Source: Thinopyrum elongatum
Lineage: Eukaryota > Streptophyta > Magnoliopsida > Poales > Poaceae
Direction: 5' to 3'
DNA: 64,000 nt
Assembly: GCA_011799875.1 (NCBI GenBank)
Contig: CM022298.1
Span: forward strand, 288,520,395 to 288,584,394
Each line of letters opens with the position of its first letter. The stretch's first letter is position 1. This document shows, piece after piece, positions 21,442 to 31,882 of this stretch. The notes beneath the pieces are model-generated. The model was not told where the DNA came from. It saw only the letters and a program-made list of their open reading frames with translations, and made no database searches. The position numbers and the translations under genes were made by a program.

Positions 21442-22532
21442 TTTAACTCCGTTCAGACTTTCTGAAAAACTTGTGGGCTTATCTTGTAGCCTTGTAATAG
21501 CCTTAGCTTAAAATAGTTAATTGTCTTGTCATGCCATTGTACATGTTTTTGAACTGAAGATCAAAACAACTGGGTGATCAAGCTTCTTTGTATGCCTGAT
21601 CAAGTTATATATGCAACTTTGCTTTGCTTTGCACCATCTTTTAATTCAGGTGCAGTTTGGATGTTTGGACATATAATCTATAAGGGGTCCATCAATTCCT
21701 GTACTGGCGACTCATAGTCAAAAGCCAGGGCGGGTTAACACCCCAATGATCCATGGTCAGAAACAATCTTGAATAGATCACGTTACGGCTCATGGCCATA
21801 ATAAGCTCAATTTTGAGCAATGCTAACCCGGACCGTCTTTGATCCAGGGACTTGTCTAGTGGATCATGGCCATAACAAGCTTAATTTTGAGCAATGCTAA
21901 CCCAGACCGTCTTTGATCCAGGGACTTGTCTTGTGGCTCATGGCCATAACAAGCTTAATTTTGAGCAATGTTAACCCGGATCGCCTTTGATCCAGAGTCT
22001 TGTTATCTGCATATACATATGAATAAAAACAAAAAAATATCTGTAAAGACAGAAATAGAGACATTTATATCTCAATATTTCATAAGTCGGCTCTTAAGGC
22101 TCGACCAAAAAGACTGGCCTTCTAAGGCTTAAATCTTGCTTCAAAGAAGCTTGGCTTAATAGCCTTGGTTTATCCTTGCTATCAGTAGCTGGGCCCTCGC
22201 ATGACTTAAGCCACCGGTTTAAACTTGACAAGTTCAGGGTCTATAAAGATTGACTTGTTAAGTGTACGGCATGTCATCTTGTTCGGAGTAGCATCAAGCA
22301 TACGGGCAGGTTTAACCAATAATGTGGCGTTTTGCCAGGTAAAAAGGGTTTTGTAAGCTAAACTCAATGAGTTGGAAACCCACTAGTGCCCTTATAATCA
22401 ATTAATAAAGACTCATGCACAGAAAATATGAGATGAAATGACAGAGGCCCTGAGTTTCTGGCATCCCGGCTTTATTATGTTGATCATAAAATATATACAT
22501 GATATGTATTTACAAAGATTGGAGCCAGTAGC
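21442..22532. other. Spacer between antisense gene and pol of element E
   Basis: No ORF. It holds the 3' ends of two convergent units: the antisense gene ending at 21441 (plus) and pol ending at 22533 (minus). A 74-bp tandem repeat fills 21785-22010. Confidence 0.6.
21785..22010. repeat. Three-copy 74-bp tandem repeat
   Basis: CATGGCCATAA starts at 21791, 21865 and 21939, exactly 74 bp apart. Each unit continues AAGCT(C/T)AATTTTGAGCAATG and ends GATCCAGGGACTTGTC. Differences among units are few and mostly transitions. Confidence 0.85.
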
Positions 22533-23490
22533 TCAAGTGTAGTAAGGCCGAAGGTGAGCAATATTCCAAGGCCTGTTGGTCTCCTCCTCAGAGGTACGTG
22601 ACTTATTGGGTTCACGTATGTCAATGAGATAATATGACCCATTATTCAGGTTTTTACTAACCAAAAAGGGCCCCTCCCAAGTGGGTGATAACTTATGCAT
22701 GCCTGTCTGATCTTGAACCAAATGGAGCACTAAGTCGCCTTCTTGGAACGTCCGGCTTCTAACTCTGCGGCTGTGATAGCGACGCAAGTCTTGCTGATAA
22801 ATCACCGATCGAGCTGCTGCGAGGTCACGTTCTTCATTGAAGGCATCAAGAGCGCTTTGATGCGCCGTCTCATTTCTGTTTCAACTTTAGCCGCCACTCT
22901 TGGTGAGTGATGACGAATATCACTTGGGAGAACGGCCTCTACACCATAAATCATGAAGAAGGGCGTATAGCCTATTGATCTGTTGGGTGTGGTCCTGATA
23001 CTCCAAAGAACTGAAGGAAGCTCCTCAACCCAACAGCCCGACATTCGTTCTAAAGGAACCATAAGCTGGGGCTTTATCCCTTGTAAAATCTCCTGGTTAG
23101 CACGCTCTGCCTGGCCATTGGACTGAGGATGAGCCACCAAAGATACATCAAGATGGATGTGGTCTCTTTGACAGAACTCCTTCATAGCCCCCTTAGACAG
23201 ATTTGTGCCATTATCCGTGATGATAATATGAGGATAACCAAAGCGGAAGATCAATTTTTTAACAAACTGAACTACAGTCACTGCTTCACAGTTGCTAACT
23301 GGCTGTGCCTCAATCTACTCTTGAATGGTCCAACCATATCAAGCCCCCAGACTGCAAATGGCCAAGTGATGGCTATCATCCGCAACTCCTGAGCCGGCAC
23401 ATGAGCTTGCCTTGCAAACTTCTGACATCCATCACATTTGCTGACAATGTCTTCTGCATCAGCGTGAGCTGTCAGCCAGAAAAACCCATG
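22533..23490 (-). pseudogene. Integrase of element E, 3' end of pol, broken
   Basis: From the insertion point at 23490 the minus strand reads the zinc-binding end (AEDIVSKCDGCQKFARQ), the core start WPFAVWGLDMVGPF, then, after a deletion of roughly 20 codons, VVQFVKKLIFRFGYPHIIIT with the second Asp in ITDNGTNLS and the Glu in QSNGQAERANQEI. A frameshift lies near 22820-22860; the last part is DLRRYHSRRVRSRTFQEGDL to NIAHLRPYYT, ending at TGA (22533-22535). The first catalytic Asp (GLDMVG) is present, but the deletion after it and the shift inactivate the protein. Its natural upstream part is displaced by copy 1 and later insertions. Confidence 0.85.
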
Positions 23491-24410
23491 TGTCGGTGCA
23501 ACAAACCCTGAGTCTGTTGCCCTGACTGTGCACAGGCACGAGAACAAGATTACAACACCAAGGCCATGTCAAGATACAAGAGACCAAGATCTTCGAAGAA
23601 CCAGCGGGTAGATTAAGAAGGCCAAGACCAAGACAGAGAAGCGAGACACCACCAGGAGAAAAGCCTCCCTTGCCGGGCAGGCGGACCTAGCAAGGACAAG
23701 GACTCCCCCGGAAGAAAGCATTCAAGACGTCCCAGCAGGGCCTGCCGAGACTCACGAGGGCAAAGACACCTCACCAAGCCATATCACCACGACCCACGTT
23801 GTTGATCAATGCGGTGTCAAGCCGCAAAGTGACTAAGTGGCAGCCATTCGCCACATGGCGGCCTCTTTCTACAGGAAATACCTACAGATGACACCCGTCC
23901 TGCGATGTGTCAAGCAAGCAGGCATGGAGCTGGCAAGACGAGCCCAGCAAGGCTTGCCGGGCAAGCAATGATGTGACGTTGAGCGGTGCATTTAATGCAC
24001 TCTGTCAGCCTGCAGAATTAGGTATGATAGCACTGTTTGCTATCTTATCAGTGCATAATGACTGTTTTGCCACTGTGGTGACCCCTTAACCTATAAAAGG
24101 AGGCCCATGGCAACCGTAGCAAGGGTTGGAAAGTAGAACATCCCCACGCTCGTACGCGCGTAGTCACTGCCTCCCCAGGGCGAGCCTGCCGGGCAAGTGT
24201 ACTATGCTCCACCACCACTTTTCCACCATCAATCCACCAAAGCAGGAGTAGGGTTTTACACCTCGCGGCCGCCCAAACCTGGGTAAAATTCCCGTGTGAT
24301 CTCTGTCGTGCTGCCCCACGTTCTTCTGCTCTTTGTGCAATGCAACATCCCCCCTGCCGAACCAGCAAGGGGCCCCTTGGCCCCATAGGTGGCCGTGGTT
24401 TCCCGCGACA
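23491..24410 (+). repeat. 5' LTR of copy 1 (920 bp)
   Basis: It runs from TGTCGGTGCAACAAACC to CCCGCGACA, directly before the PBS. Its start is almost the same as that of the LTR fragment at 52051 (TGTCGGTGCAACAAACCCCA). It contains a TATA box at 24091 and a CCTGCCGGGCAAG-rich U3. Confidence 0.85.
24091..24100 (+). promoter_or_regulatory. TATA box in LTR of copy 1
   Basis: CTATAAAAGGAGGCCCATGG; the same box and flank occur in the LTRs at 4320 (minus) and 52932 (plus). Confidence 0.65.
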
Positions 24411-24433
24411 TCTTTGGCGCACCAGGTAGGGGG
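24411..24433 (+). promoter_or_regulatory. Primer binding site of copy 1
   Basis: TCTTTGGCGCACCAGGTAGG directly after the LTR; one base differs from the PBS of element C and element 3 (GCGCGCC). Confidence 0.75.
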
Positions 24434-24494
24434 ATCGCTTGCGTGAACTGAAAGCGTGTGCAGCGCGTCATCTTCATCACCATCTTCGTCTTCG

Positions 24495-27444
24495 ATGGCG
24501 CCGTCGGCAATGGCGCCCAAGAAGAAGCCCGGTGCTGCTGCTCACCCATCCACCTCGAAGGCGCCGCCGCCCGCAGCCACCAATGCTGCAGGCGACGCGG
24601 AGGCGCACGAAAGTGTGGACGCTGCTGGGGCTGTGGTCAGGGCAGGCGACACCGTCAGCACTTCCCCTGTGGTCGAAGCAGGAGCAGGAGACGCCGGAGG
24701 AGAGCAACATCAGTAACACCCCGATGGCCATGCTCCGTGAGGTACGGGTGAAGGGGCCACTCCATCCGCACTCCTTCCCCTCGCTGACGGGTACAGCCGC
24801 AGCAATGGCGCTCGGTCCGGGGTGAATCACCGCCCTCCGGCCGCCCCCACCACGGGGGCGGCCGCAGCGCGTGCACCTCCCCCGGGATGAGTCGATCAGG
24901 CTGCTGCGCCTAGTGGAGCTGCTGACCCTCAAGCGCCATCACCGCGCCACCATGCCATCTAGGTGGCCGCCCCGCAACAGCGGGGACGTGATACGGTTGA
25001 TGTTGGCCCCGTCAGGAGCCGAGCGACGGCGCGATCTGCATCATCATCGCCCACATCAAGTACTGCTACGGAGGCCATGGCGCGGGCTCAACTGCTACTG
25101 AGGTTTCCGCCAGCGGCCAAGCAGATGGATGAATGGCGTGCTACCATCCAGAGCCTGCTCGGCTTCGCCGAGGCTGGGGGCTCGCAGCGAGCTGGCCCGC
25201 CACGGCCTCCCCAAGCGACGACAACGACCCGTGCTGCTGGTCGTACAGAAGGGGCCACCCCCACGGTACAATCCCCGCCACGGAAGCTAGCGCGGGCGCA
25301 GTGGAATCAATAACCTGATGGCGTCTCGACGGCCTCTTCTGACCCTAGAGTGCGTCCAGGCCGGCAGCATGCCCCGGAGGACAGGCGGAGGGGAGACGCG
25401 CGCGTTGTCGTTGAGCAACGCCGCGACGCCCACCGCTGGGCCAATGGGTGTGACGGTCCCGACGTCGACGAGCCTGCACTCGATACTGGCGGGTACCTAC
25501 CTTTCGAGGTTGGGTGCCCTGCCTTTACTCGTGAGTTGCGGCAAGTCCGTTGGCCATCCGTCCGTATGTTCAAGCCAATGATACCCGAGAAAGTACGATG
25601 GGAGGCTGAACCCGGCAGAGTTTCTGAGCATCTACACTATCGCTGTTCAAGCTGCCGGGGGAAGAGATGAGAAGGTATTCGCCAACTATTTCCCTTTGGC
25701 TCTCAAGTCCAATGTGAGGTCTTGGCTGATGCACCTGCCAGAGAACTCCATTTCATCATGGGCTGATTTGTGCCATGAGTTCATTGGCGCCTTCACTGGC
25801 GGCCATCAAGAACTAGGTCGGCCCAGCGATCTGCAGCTTCTTCAGCAGAAAGAAGGAGAGACTCTCTGGAAGTATTTGCAGAGATTTAGCACAGTCCACA
25901 GAAACATCCCAAATATCCATCCAGCAGCTGTGATAGCCGCCTTCCAGTCCAATGTGCGCAACCGGAAGATTCATTCCAAAATGAATGTACGGTTGCCCAA
26001 GACTGTGAAGGAACTTTACACCTTGGTGGATAAGTGTGCTCGGATGGAGGAGGGGAGAAAACTACTCGGAGAGGAGGATTGCATTAATGTTGATTCAGAG
26101 GATGATGAGGAGTCCACCAGTCAGAAGAAGAGCAAGAAGCGCATTAAGAAGCGCAAGGATAAGACGGTAATGTCTGTTGAAGGGTCAGGTATCCCTAGTA
26201 CCAGCAAGAAGGTTAAGGCCGAAACCCCCGGCAAGGAAGCTGCCATGTGCTTTGACTGCCGGGAGGCCGCGGCCACCGAAAAGGCCGGGAAAGGTGATGG
26301 ACCCTACTGCAAGATCCATCGGACCAAGGGCCACGACCTTCAAGAGTGTTATCAGGTTGAGCAGCTTGTCAAGAGACAGAAAGCAGAATATGAGAAGCGT
26401 GACAAGGAAAAGGGACATAATGTTGCTGGCGGTAAGGGTTGTGGCGGTGAAGCAAATCACCCCGGCAGACCTCTTCGGAACAAAGGAAAACCCGCCAGGG
26501 ATCGAGGGAAGGAAGCCTGTGGTGATGAGAGTGATGAAGGGGATGAAGAGGAAACCAGTGAGCAGGAGTTCCAGAAGGCCACTGACGCCCTGTGCATTGA
26601 CGGGGGTGCGTCCCTACACGCCTCTCACCGCCAACTCAAGCGGTGGGCGCGTGAGGTAAATGTCGTGGAACCAGCACCAGGGGCCCAGAGACCACTCAAA
26701 TGGTCATGCACGCCCATCATTTTTGGCGAAGAGGATCATCCTAACCGCACCACCATGGTAGGATGTTTGCCGTTGTTGGTCTCTCCAACAATCCGCAACC
26801 TCAAGGTCACGAAGATGTTGGTGGACGGCGGGGCCGGGTTGAATCTGATTTCCCCAAAGGTTATCAGCAAGCTTCAGATAGCAGAGGATGAGTTAAAAGT
26901 CACCGGCACGTTTCAAGGAGTTAATCCCGGCAGGAGTCATCCTAAGGGAAAGATCACATTGCCTGTGACGTTTGGGGGAGAGCTGAACTACCGGACTGAA
27001 AAGATTGTGTTTGATGTGGTTGACCTCCCCTTGCCGTACAATGGAATCCTTGGACGCCCAGCCCTGGTTAAGTTCATGGCGTCATCCCACTATGCCTGCA
27101 ACATCTTGAAGATGCCAAGGCCAGTTGGAGTCATTTCCGTCCCATCAGATGAGAAAGACGCAATCATTTGTGTGGACAAGATGTACCGGGACGCAGTCGT
27201 GGCAGAGGCAGCAGCAGCGGCAGTTCCCGCCAAGGAGAATAGAGGGAAGAAGAAGGATAGTAAGGGCTCCGGCAACGATTTCGGGAAGCACACCTCTTCG
27301 GAGTGCGCTGCGCCTGTTGATGACTTGCCAGAGAGTTCCAATAGCAAGAGATCCAAGGTTGTTGCTCCACAAGTGAAGAAGGTCCTGGCAGGGCTGGCTG
27401 GCGTTGATGGTACTTTCACCATCAGCGCCACCCTCGATGACAAA
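24495..27444 (+). pseudogene. gag and protease of copy 1
   Basis: The start MAPSAMAPKKKPG at 24495 matches the leader of element 3 at 53317. The leader frame has stops at 24714 (TAA), 24768, 24888, 24960 and 25314, and an extra base near 25591 shifts it. The frame is then open from about 25592: the retrotransposon gag domain (YFPLALKSNVRSWLMHLPEN to RNIPNIHP), a basic stretch, and the zinc-knuckle-like CKIHRTKGHDLQEC. The aspartic protease has TKMLVDGGAGLNLISPKV (catalytic Asp present, Asp-Gly-Gly in place of DTG/DSG, as seen in many Tat elements) and the flap-side NGILGRPALVKFM. The frame ends at TAG (27445-27447), shared with copy 2. Confidence 0.8.
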
Positions 27445-27447
27445 TAG

Positions 27448-30400
27448 GAAAGCGCACTCGTTGCCTTCCTGTGGGTGAATATCGATGTGTTTGCCTGGCA
27501 ATCATCTGATATCCTCGGTGTTCCCAGGGAGGTAATCGAGCACCACCTTGCTGTCTGCCCACATGCCCGACCTGTCAAGCAGAAAGTCCGGAAGCAGGCC
27601 TTGGAGAGGCAGCAGTTCATTACAGAGGAGATCAAGAAACTTGAGGCAGCTGGTTTGGTCAGAGGAGTGCTGCATCCAACGTGGTTAGCAAATCCAGTGG
27701 TTGTCCGGAAGGCCAATGGGAAATGGAGACTTTGCATAGACTTCACAGATCTCAACAAGGCTTGCCCGAAAGACCCATTTCCCTTGCCGCGCATCGACCA
27801 GATCGTGGACTCCACTTCAGGCTGCGATTTGCTCTCCTTTTTGGATGCATATCCTGGGTATCATCAAATCTTCATGTCCAAGGAAGATGAAGAGAAGACC
27901 TCGTTCATCACCCCGTGTGGTATGTACTGTTTTATCTGGATGCCTTTCGGATTAAAGAGTGCCGGGTCTACTTTTGAGAGGGCAGTCCAGATTGGTTTTG
28001 GGCCACAGCTGCACAGAAACGTTGAGGCTTATATGGATGATATTGTGGTCAAAACCAAGGACAGATCAACCCTTATCCAGGATTTGGAGGAGACATTTGC
28101 CAATTTGCGCAAGATCAACTTGAAGCTCAACCCAGAGATGTGTGTATTTGGTGTTCCTTCCGGCAAGCTGCTCGGGTACTTTGTATCCCATCGGGGGATC
28201 GAAGCCAACCCCGATAAGATCCAAGCCATCGAACAGATCCAAGCACCAAAGACGGTCAAAGATGTAAGGCGTCTGACAGGGTGCGTTGCCGTGCTAAGTA
28301 GATTCATTTCCAAGTCTACCGAGCGCGCCTTGCCGTTCTTCAAAATCTTGAAGAAGGTAGGGCCCATGAAGTGGACTCCAGAAGCAGATGCGGCTTTGCA
28401 AGAGTTGAAGGCCTACCTATCTTCTGTGCCCACCTTGGTTGCTCGCAAACCGCAAGAGCCGTTGCTGTTATACTTGGCGGCAACCAATCAAGTGGTTAGT
28501 GCAGCCTTGGTAGCGCAGCGTGAAGTGGATGAAATAGAGAGTGAGCAAAGATCGGCAGAGTCAAATAGGGATCAGGACCGAGATAAGCACGGCAGCGAAG
28601 ACAACCCCAAGGACATGACAAGGAAGAAAGTGGTGCAGCGCCCAGTGTACTTCATCAGTTCCCTGCTATAGGGGGTTAGATCAAGGTACTCTGGCGTGCA
28701 AAAGTTGATCTTTGGCCTCATCATGGCCTCAAGGAAACTGCGCCAGTACTTCCAAGCCCATGAGATCACGGTTGTCACTCGCTTCCCATTGCAAAGGATA
28801 CTCTGGAACCCTGAGGCTACTGGCAGAATAGTGGAGTGGGCTTTGGAGTTATCCAGTTTTGGTTTGAAGTTTGAGAGCACATCAACAATCCAGAGCAGTG
28901 CATTGGCAGAGTTTATTGCAGAATGGATGCCAACCCCTGACGAGGAAGTGCCAGAAACAGTTATCCCCGGCAAGGAGGCGCCCCAAGAATGGATCATGTA
29001 TTTTGATGGTGCTTTTTCCCTACAAGGTGTAAGGGCTGGCGTGCTTCTCATCGCTCCCTCCGGGGAACACTTGAAGTACATCGTCCAGATGCATTTTGCC
29101 TGGGAAGAGGCAACCAACAATACAGCAGAGTATGAAGGGCTCCTTGTCGGGCTCAGGATTGCCGCAGAATTGGGAATCAAGAAGCTGATCATTCGAGGAG
29201 ACTCACATCTTGTGGTGAGACAAGTCAACAAGGATAACCAAAGTCCATTGATGGAGGCATACGTTGAGGAAGTGAGAAGATTGGAGGAGCGCTTTGACGG
29301 GTTGCAAACAGAGCACATACCTCATGCGAAAAACAGCATAGCTGATCACCTGTCAAAGTGTGCTGCCCAAAAGCTTCCTGTGGAACCAGGAACTTTTGTT
29401 CTCCATCTTACTCAGCCCTCTGTATCCCCAGCAACAATGGCCCGGAAAAGGAGAAAGCTGGACTCCGGTAAGCCTCTCCCGGTAGAGCCATCCACTCCTG
29501 GCAGGGACCCTGCCGAAAACAACTCCTCACAACCTGCCGTACTGCACCCTCCAGCCGGACCCATGGTCCCTGCAAACGAGCAATGTGCCCCCGCAGTTGA
29601 GGAGGTGCCGCTAGTCCTTGTTGCTGAGCCCCATGCTCCAACTTGGGCAAGGCACATAGTCCACTTTCTCCAAACCGGAGAACTCCCCAATGACCAAGAT
29701 GAGGCTGAAAGAGTAGCCCGGAGGGCCAGTATGTACCAGTTTGTCGATGACACTCTGTACAGAAGGAGGCCCAATGGTGTGAAATTGAAGTGCATCTGCC
29801 AGGAAGAAGGGAAGGAACTGCTGGCTGAGATACACAAAGGCATCTGCGGCTCCCACATTGGATCAAGGGCGCTGGTTGGGAAAGCATTCCAGTAAGGATT
29901 CTATTGGCCCACAGCCCTCCAAGATGCGGTTGAGCTAGTCACCAAATGTGAAGCCTGTCAGTTCCATTCCAAGAAAATCCACCTGCCTGCCCAAGCTCTT
30001 CAGACAATCCCTTTATCATGGCCATTTTCGGTCTGGGGGCTCGATTTCCTCGGCCCTTTCCCCCGAGCGATCGGGGGCTTTGAATTCTTGTTCGTTGCTA
30101 TCGACAAGTTTACAAAGTGGCCGGAAGTTGCTGCCGTGAGAAAGGTGACTGCTCAATCAGCTATCAAGTTCTTGAAAGATTTGGTGTGTCGTTTTGGAAT
30201 CCCGACAAGGATCATTACCGACAACGGCACCCAATTCACGAGCCACGCCTTCATGCAATATGGTCATGCCCTCAGAAGCAAGATCTCGTTTGCTTCTGTC
30301 GCACATCCCAGAAGCAACGGGCAAGCTGAGAGGGTGAACGCTAAAGTGCTACGGGGACTCAAAACAAGAACCTTTGATACGCTACAGAAGCACGGCAGGC

Positions 30401-30879
30401 GGTGGATCGATGAGCTGCCGGTAGTTCTATGGTCCCACAGAATGACACCAAATTGAGCTACCGTGCAGACTCCTTTTTCCCTAGTCTATGGGGCGGAAGC
30501 AGTTATCCCCACGGAACTCATTTATGGGTCGCCTCAAGTGCTTGCCTACGATGAAGTAGCACAAGATCAGCACCGGCGTGACGACGCTGTGCTACTCGAG
30601 GAGAACCGTCTCTGGGATGCTACACGTGCTGCAAGCTATCAGCAAGCCCTGCGTCGCTATCATAGCCGCAGGGTTCATGCCCGGTGTTTTGAGGAAGGCG
30701 ACCTTGTCCTTAGGCGCGTTCAGTCTGCCAAGGGTACAAACAAGTTGACGCCGAAGTGGGAAGGCCCTTACTGGGTAGTACGAGTCACCAGACCTGGCGC
30801 AGTCCGTCTAGAGACCGGAGATGGCATTCAATTGCAAAACTCATGGAATATTGAGCATCTCCGCAAGTTCTACCCGTAA
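27448..30879 (+). pseudogene. Reverse transcriptase, dual RNase H and integrase of copy 1
   Basis: The frame is unbroken by shifts and has three internal stops: TAG 28669, TAA 29893, TGA 30454. Domains in order: RT (WLANPVVVRKANGKWRLCID, active site YMDD at about 28030), connection RNase H (to about 28880), and a second archaeal-type RNase H (MYFDGAFSLQGVRAG, NTAEYEGLLVGL, RGDSHLVV), the signature of the Tat lineage. The integrase has its zinc finger (H..H in EIHKGICGSHIGS, KCEACQF) and the D-D-E core (GLDFLGPF, ITDNGTQFTS, SNGQAERVNAKV). It ends in WNIEHLRKFYP and TAA. All catalytic residues are there; only stop codons inactivate it, and the sister copy has sense codons at each (CAG, CAA, CGA). 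Confidence 0.9.
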
Positions 30880-31882
30880 GGCGCGGCTGTCGGGCCCTGC
30901 CCGGCAGCCACCCTTTTGTACAGGCCTTGCCTCAGTTGCATGTAACACCTTGTACAAAGCCAGGCGATGACCCTGAGCACCAGAAAAATAAACGAAGTGT
31001 TGGGGGGCCCCCGACCAAGTTGCATGCATGCATAAGCATTCCAAGAGCATTTGCAGAAGCATTTCATGAGCATTTGCATATGCATATAGATAGGATCGCA
31101 TCCTGCATCATTTTCATCTGCATAAAGCTGCAGGTTCCTGCCGAGAACTCGGTTTCTGCAAGAAGATGGGGAGATGAACCAACACTGCGATCCCCGGCGA
31201 ACCAAACAGATAAGTTCTACCTCTTGTCCATAAGTGTTCTTTAAGCTAAAACTTGTGAATAAGAAAACCCCGCCACTCTTTGAAACTTAGGTGCTCCCAT
31301 CCCCGGCTCGAACATTGCTTCGGTCTGGATGGTCGTAGTGGCCTTTGATGAAAAGAAGTTGGCGGGGGACTGGTCCCTCTATTTCTTGCCGGTGGGCTCA
31401 GTTCCCCGGCAATGAAGAAAGGGTACCAGCAGGATATCCTGCCGGGGAAAACTCGTTTATTTAAAATAAAGAGGCATTTCACCTCTGCGTGGACATATAC
31501 ATGCACGAGTTCCCGGCAAGGTTCATCTTTTTCATTAATATGCTGGTCATACAAGTACAAACCTTATAGAACACAGATATGGACTCGAGAGATTACATTA
31601 TTTGAACTAAAATTTGGCAAATGCCTACGAGTTTAAGATTGAAAAAAGATAAGTGCCCCGTGATGCCCTTTCTTGTCCCTCTCCTCCTAGGCACAACAGT
31701 TGAAGGCGAGAAGGGCAAAAGGAGTGCCTGAGCAGAAGCCCGACCCGTTCCCATCGGGCTCCAGGAGAGGTAGCCTGACGGGGACGGGGGAGCACCGGGG
31801 AACGCATCGATGGAGAGCACGATGGAGGCGACCCGCCAACCACCACCACCAAGGCCAGCAGGACACGACAGGGCTAATGGAG
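30880..31882. other. Post-pol region of copy 1
   Basis: It matches 43740-44564 of copy 2 in order (CGGGCCCTGCCCGG.AGCCACC, TGCATGCATAAGCAT, CCCGGC..ACCAAACAGATAAGTT, GCCAAAAGGAGTGCCTGAGC). No conserved plus-strand ORF; in this lineage an antisense gene would be expected on the minus strand, and minus-strand frames exist at 31593-31920, but without a recognisable domain. The match to Gypsy sequence stops near 31880. Confidence 0.6.

Larger units (their letters stand above)
16181..23490 (-). mobile_element. Element E: Tat-lineage Gypsy retrotransposon, 3' half
   Basis: On the minus strand: integrase C-terminal region (23490-22533), a spacer with tandem repeats, an antisense gene on the plus strand (16927-21441), polypurine tract and 3' LTR. 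This order (pol, antisense ORF, LTR) is known from Tat-lineage Gypsy elements. The integrase is cut at 23490 by the LTR of copy 1, so reverse transcriptase, gag and the 5' LTR of E should continue beyond the nested cluster, right of the window. Confidence 0.75.
23491..31882 (+). mobile_element. Copy 1: Tat-lineage Gypsy retrotransposon lacking its 3' end
   Basis: 5' LTR (23491-24410), PBS, gag-pro-pol in one plus-strand array ending at 30879, and about 1 kb of post-pol sequence. At about 31880 it changes abruptly to Copia pol, so the 3' LTR has been lost. It is inserted in the integrase of E after ..CCCATG; candidate target duplication ccatg (23486-23490). Copy 2 at 38224-52422 is its close relative (roughly 85-90% identical by eye in pol). 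Confidence 0.8.

Noticed and set aside
21785..22010. 74-bp repeats as a CRISPR or satellite array
   Set aside because: Only three directly adjoining units without unique spacers, inside a retrotransposon.
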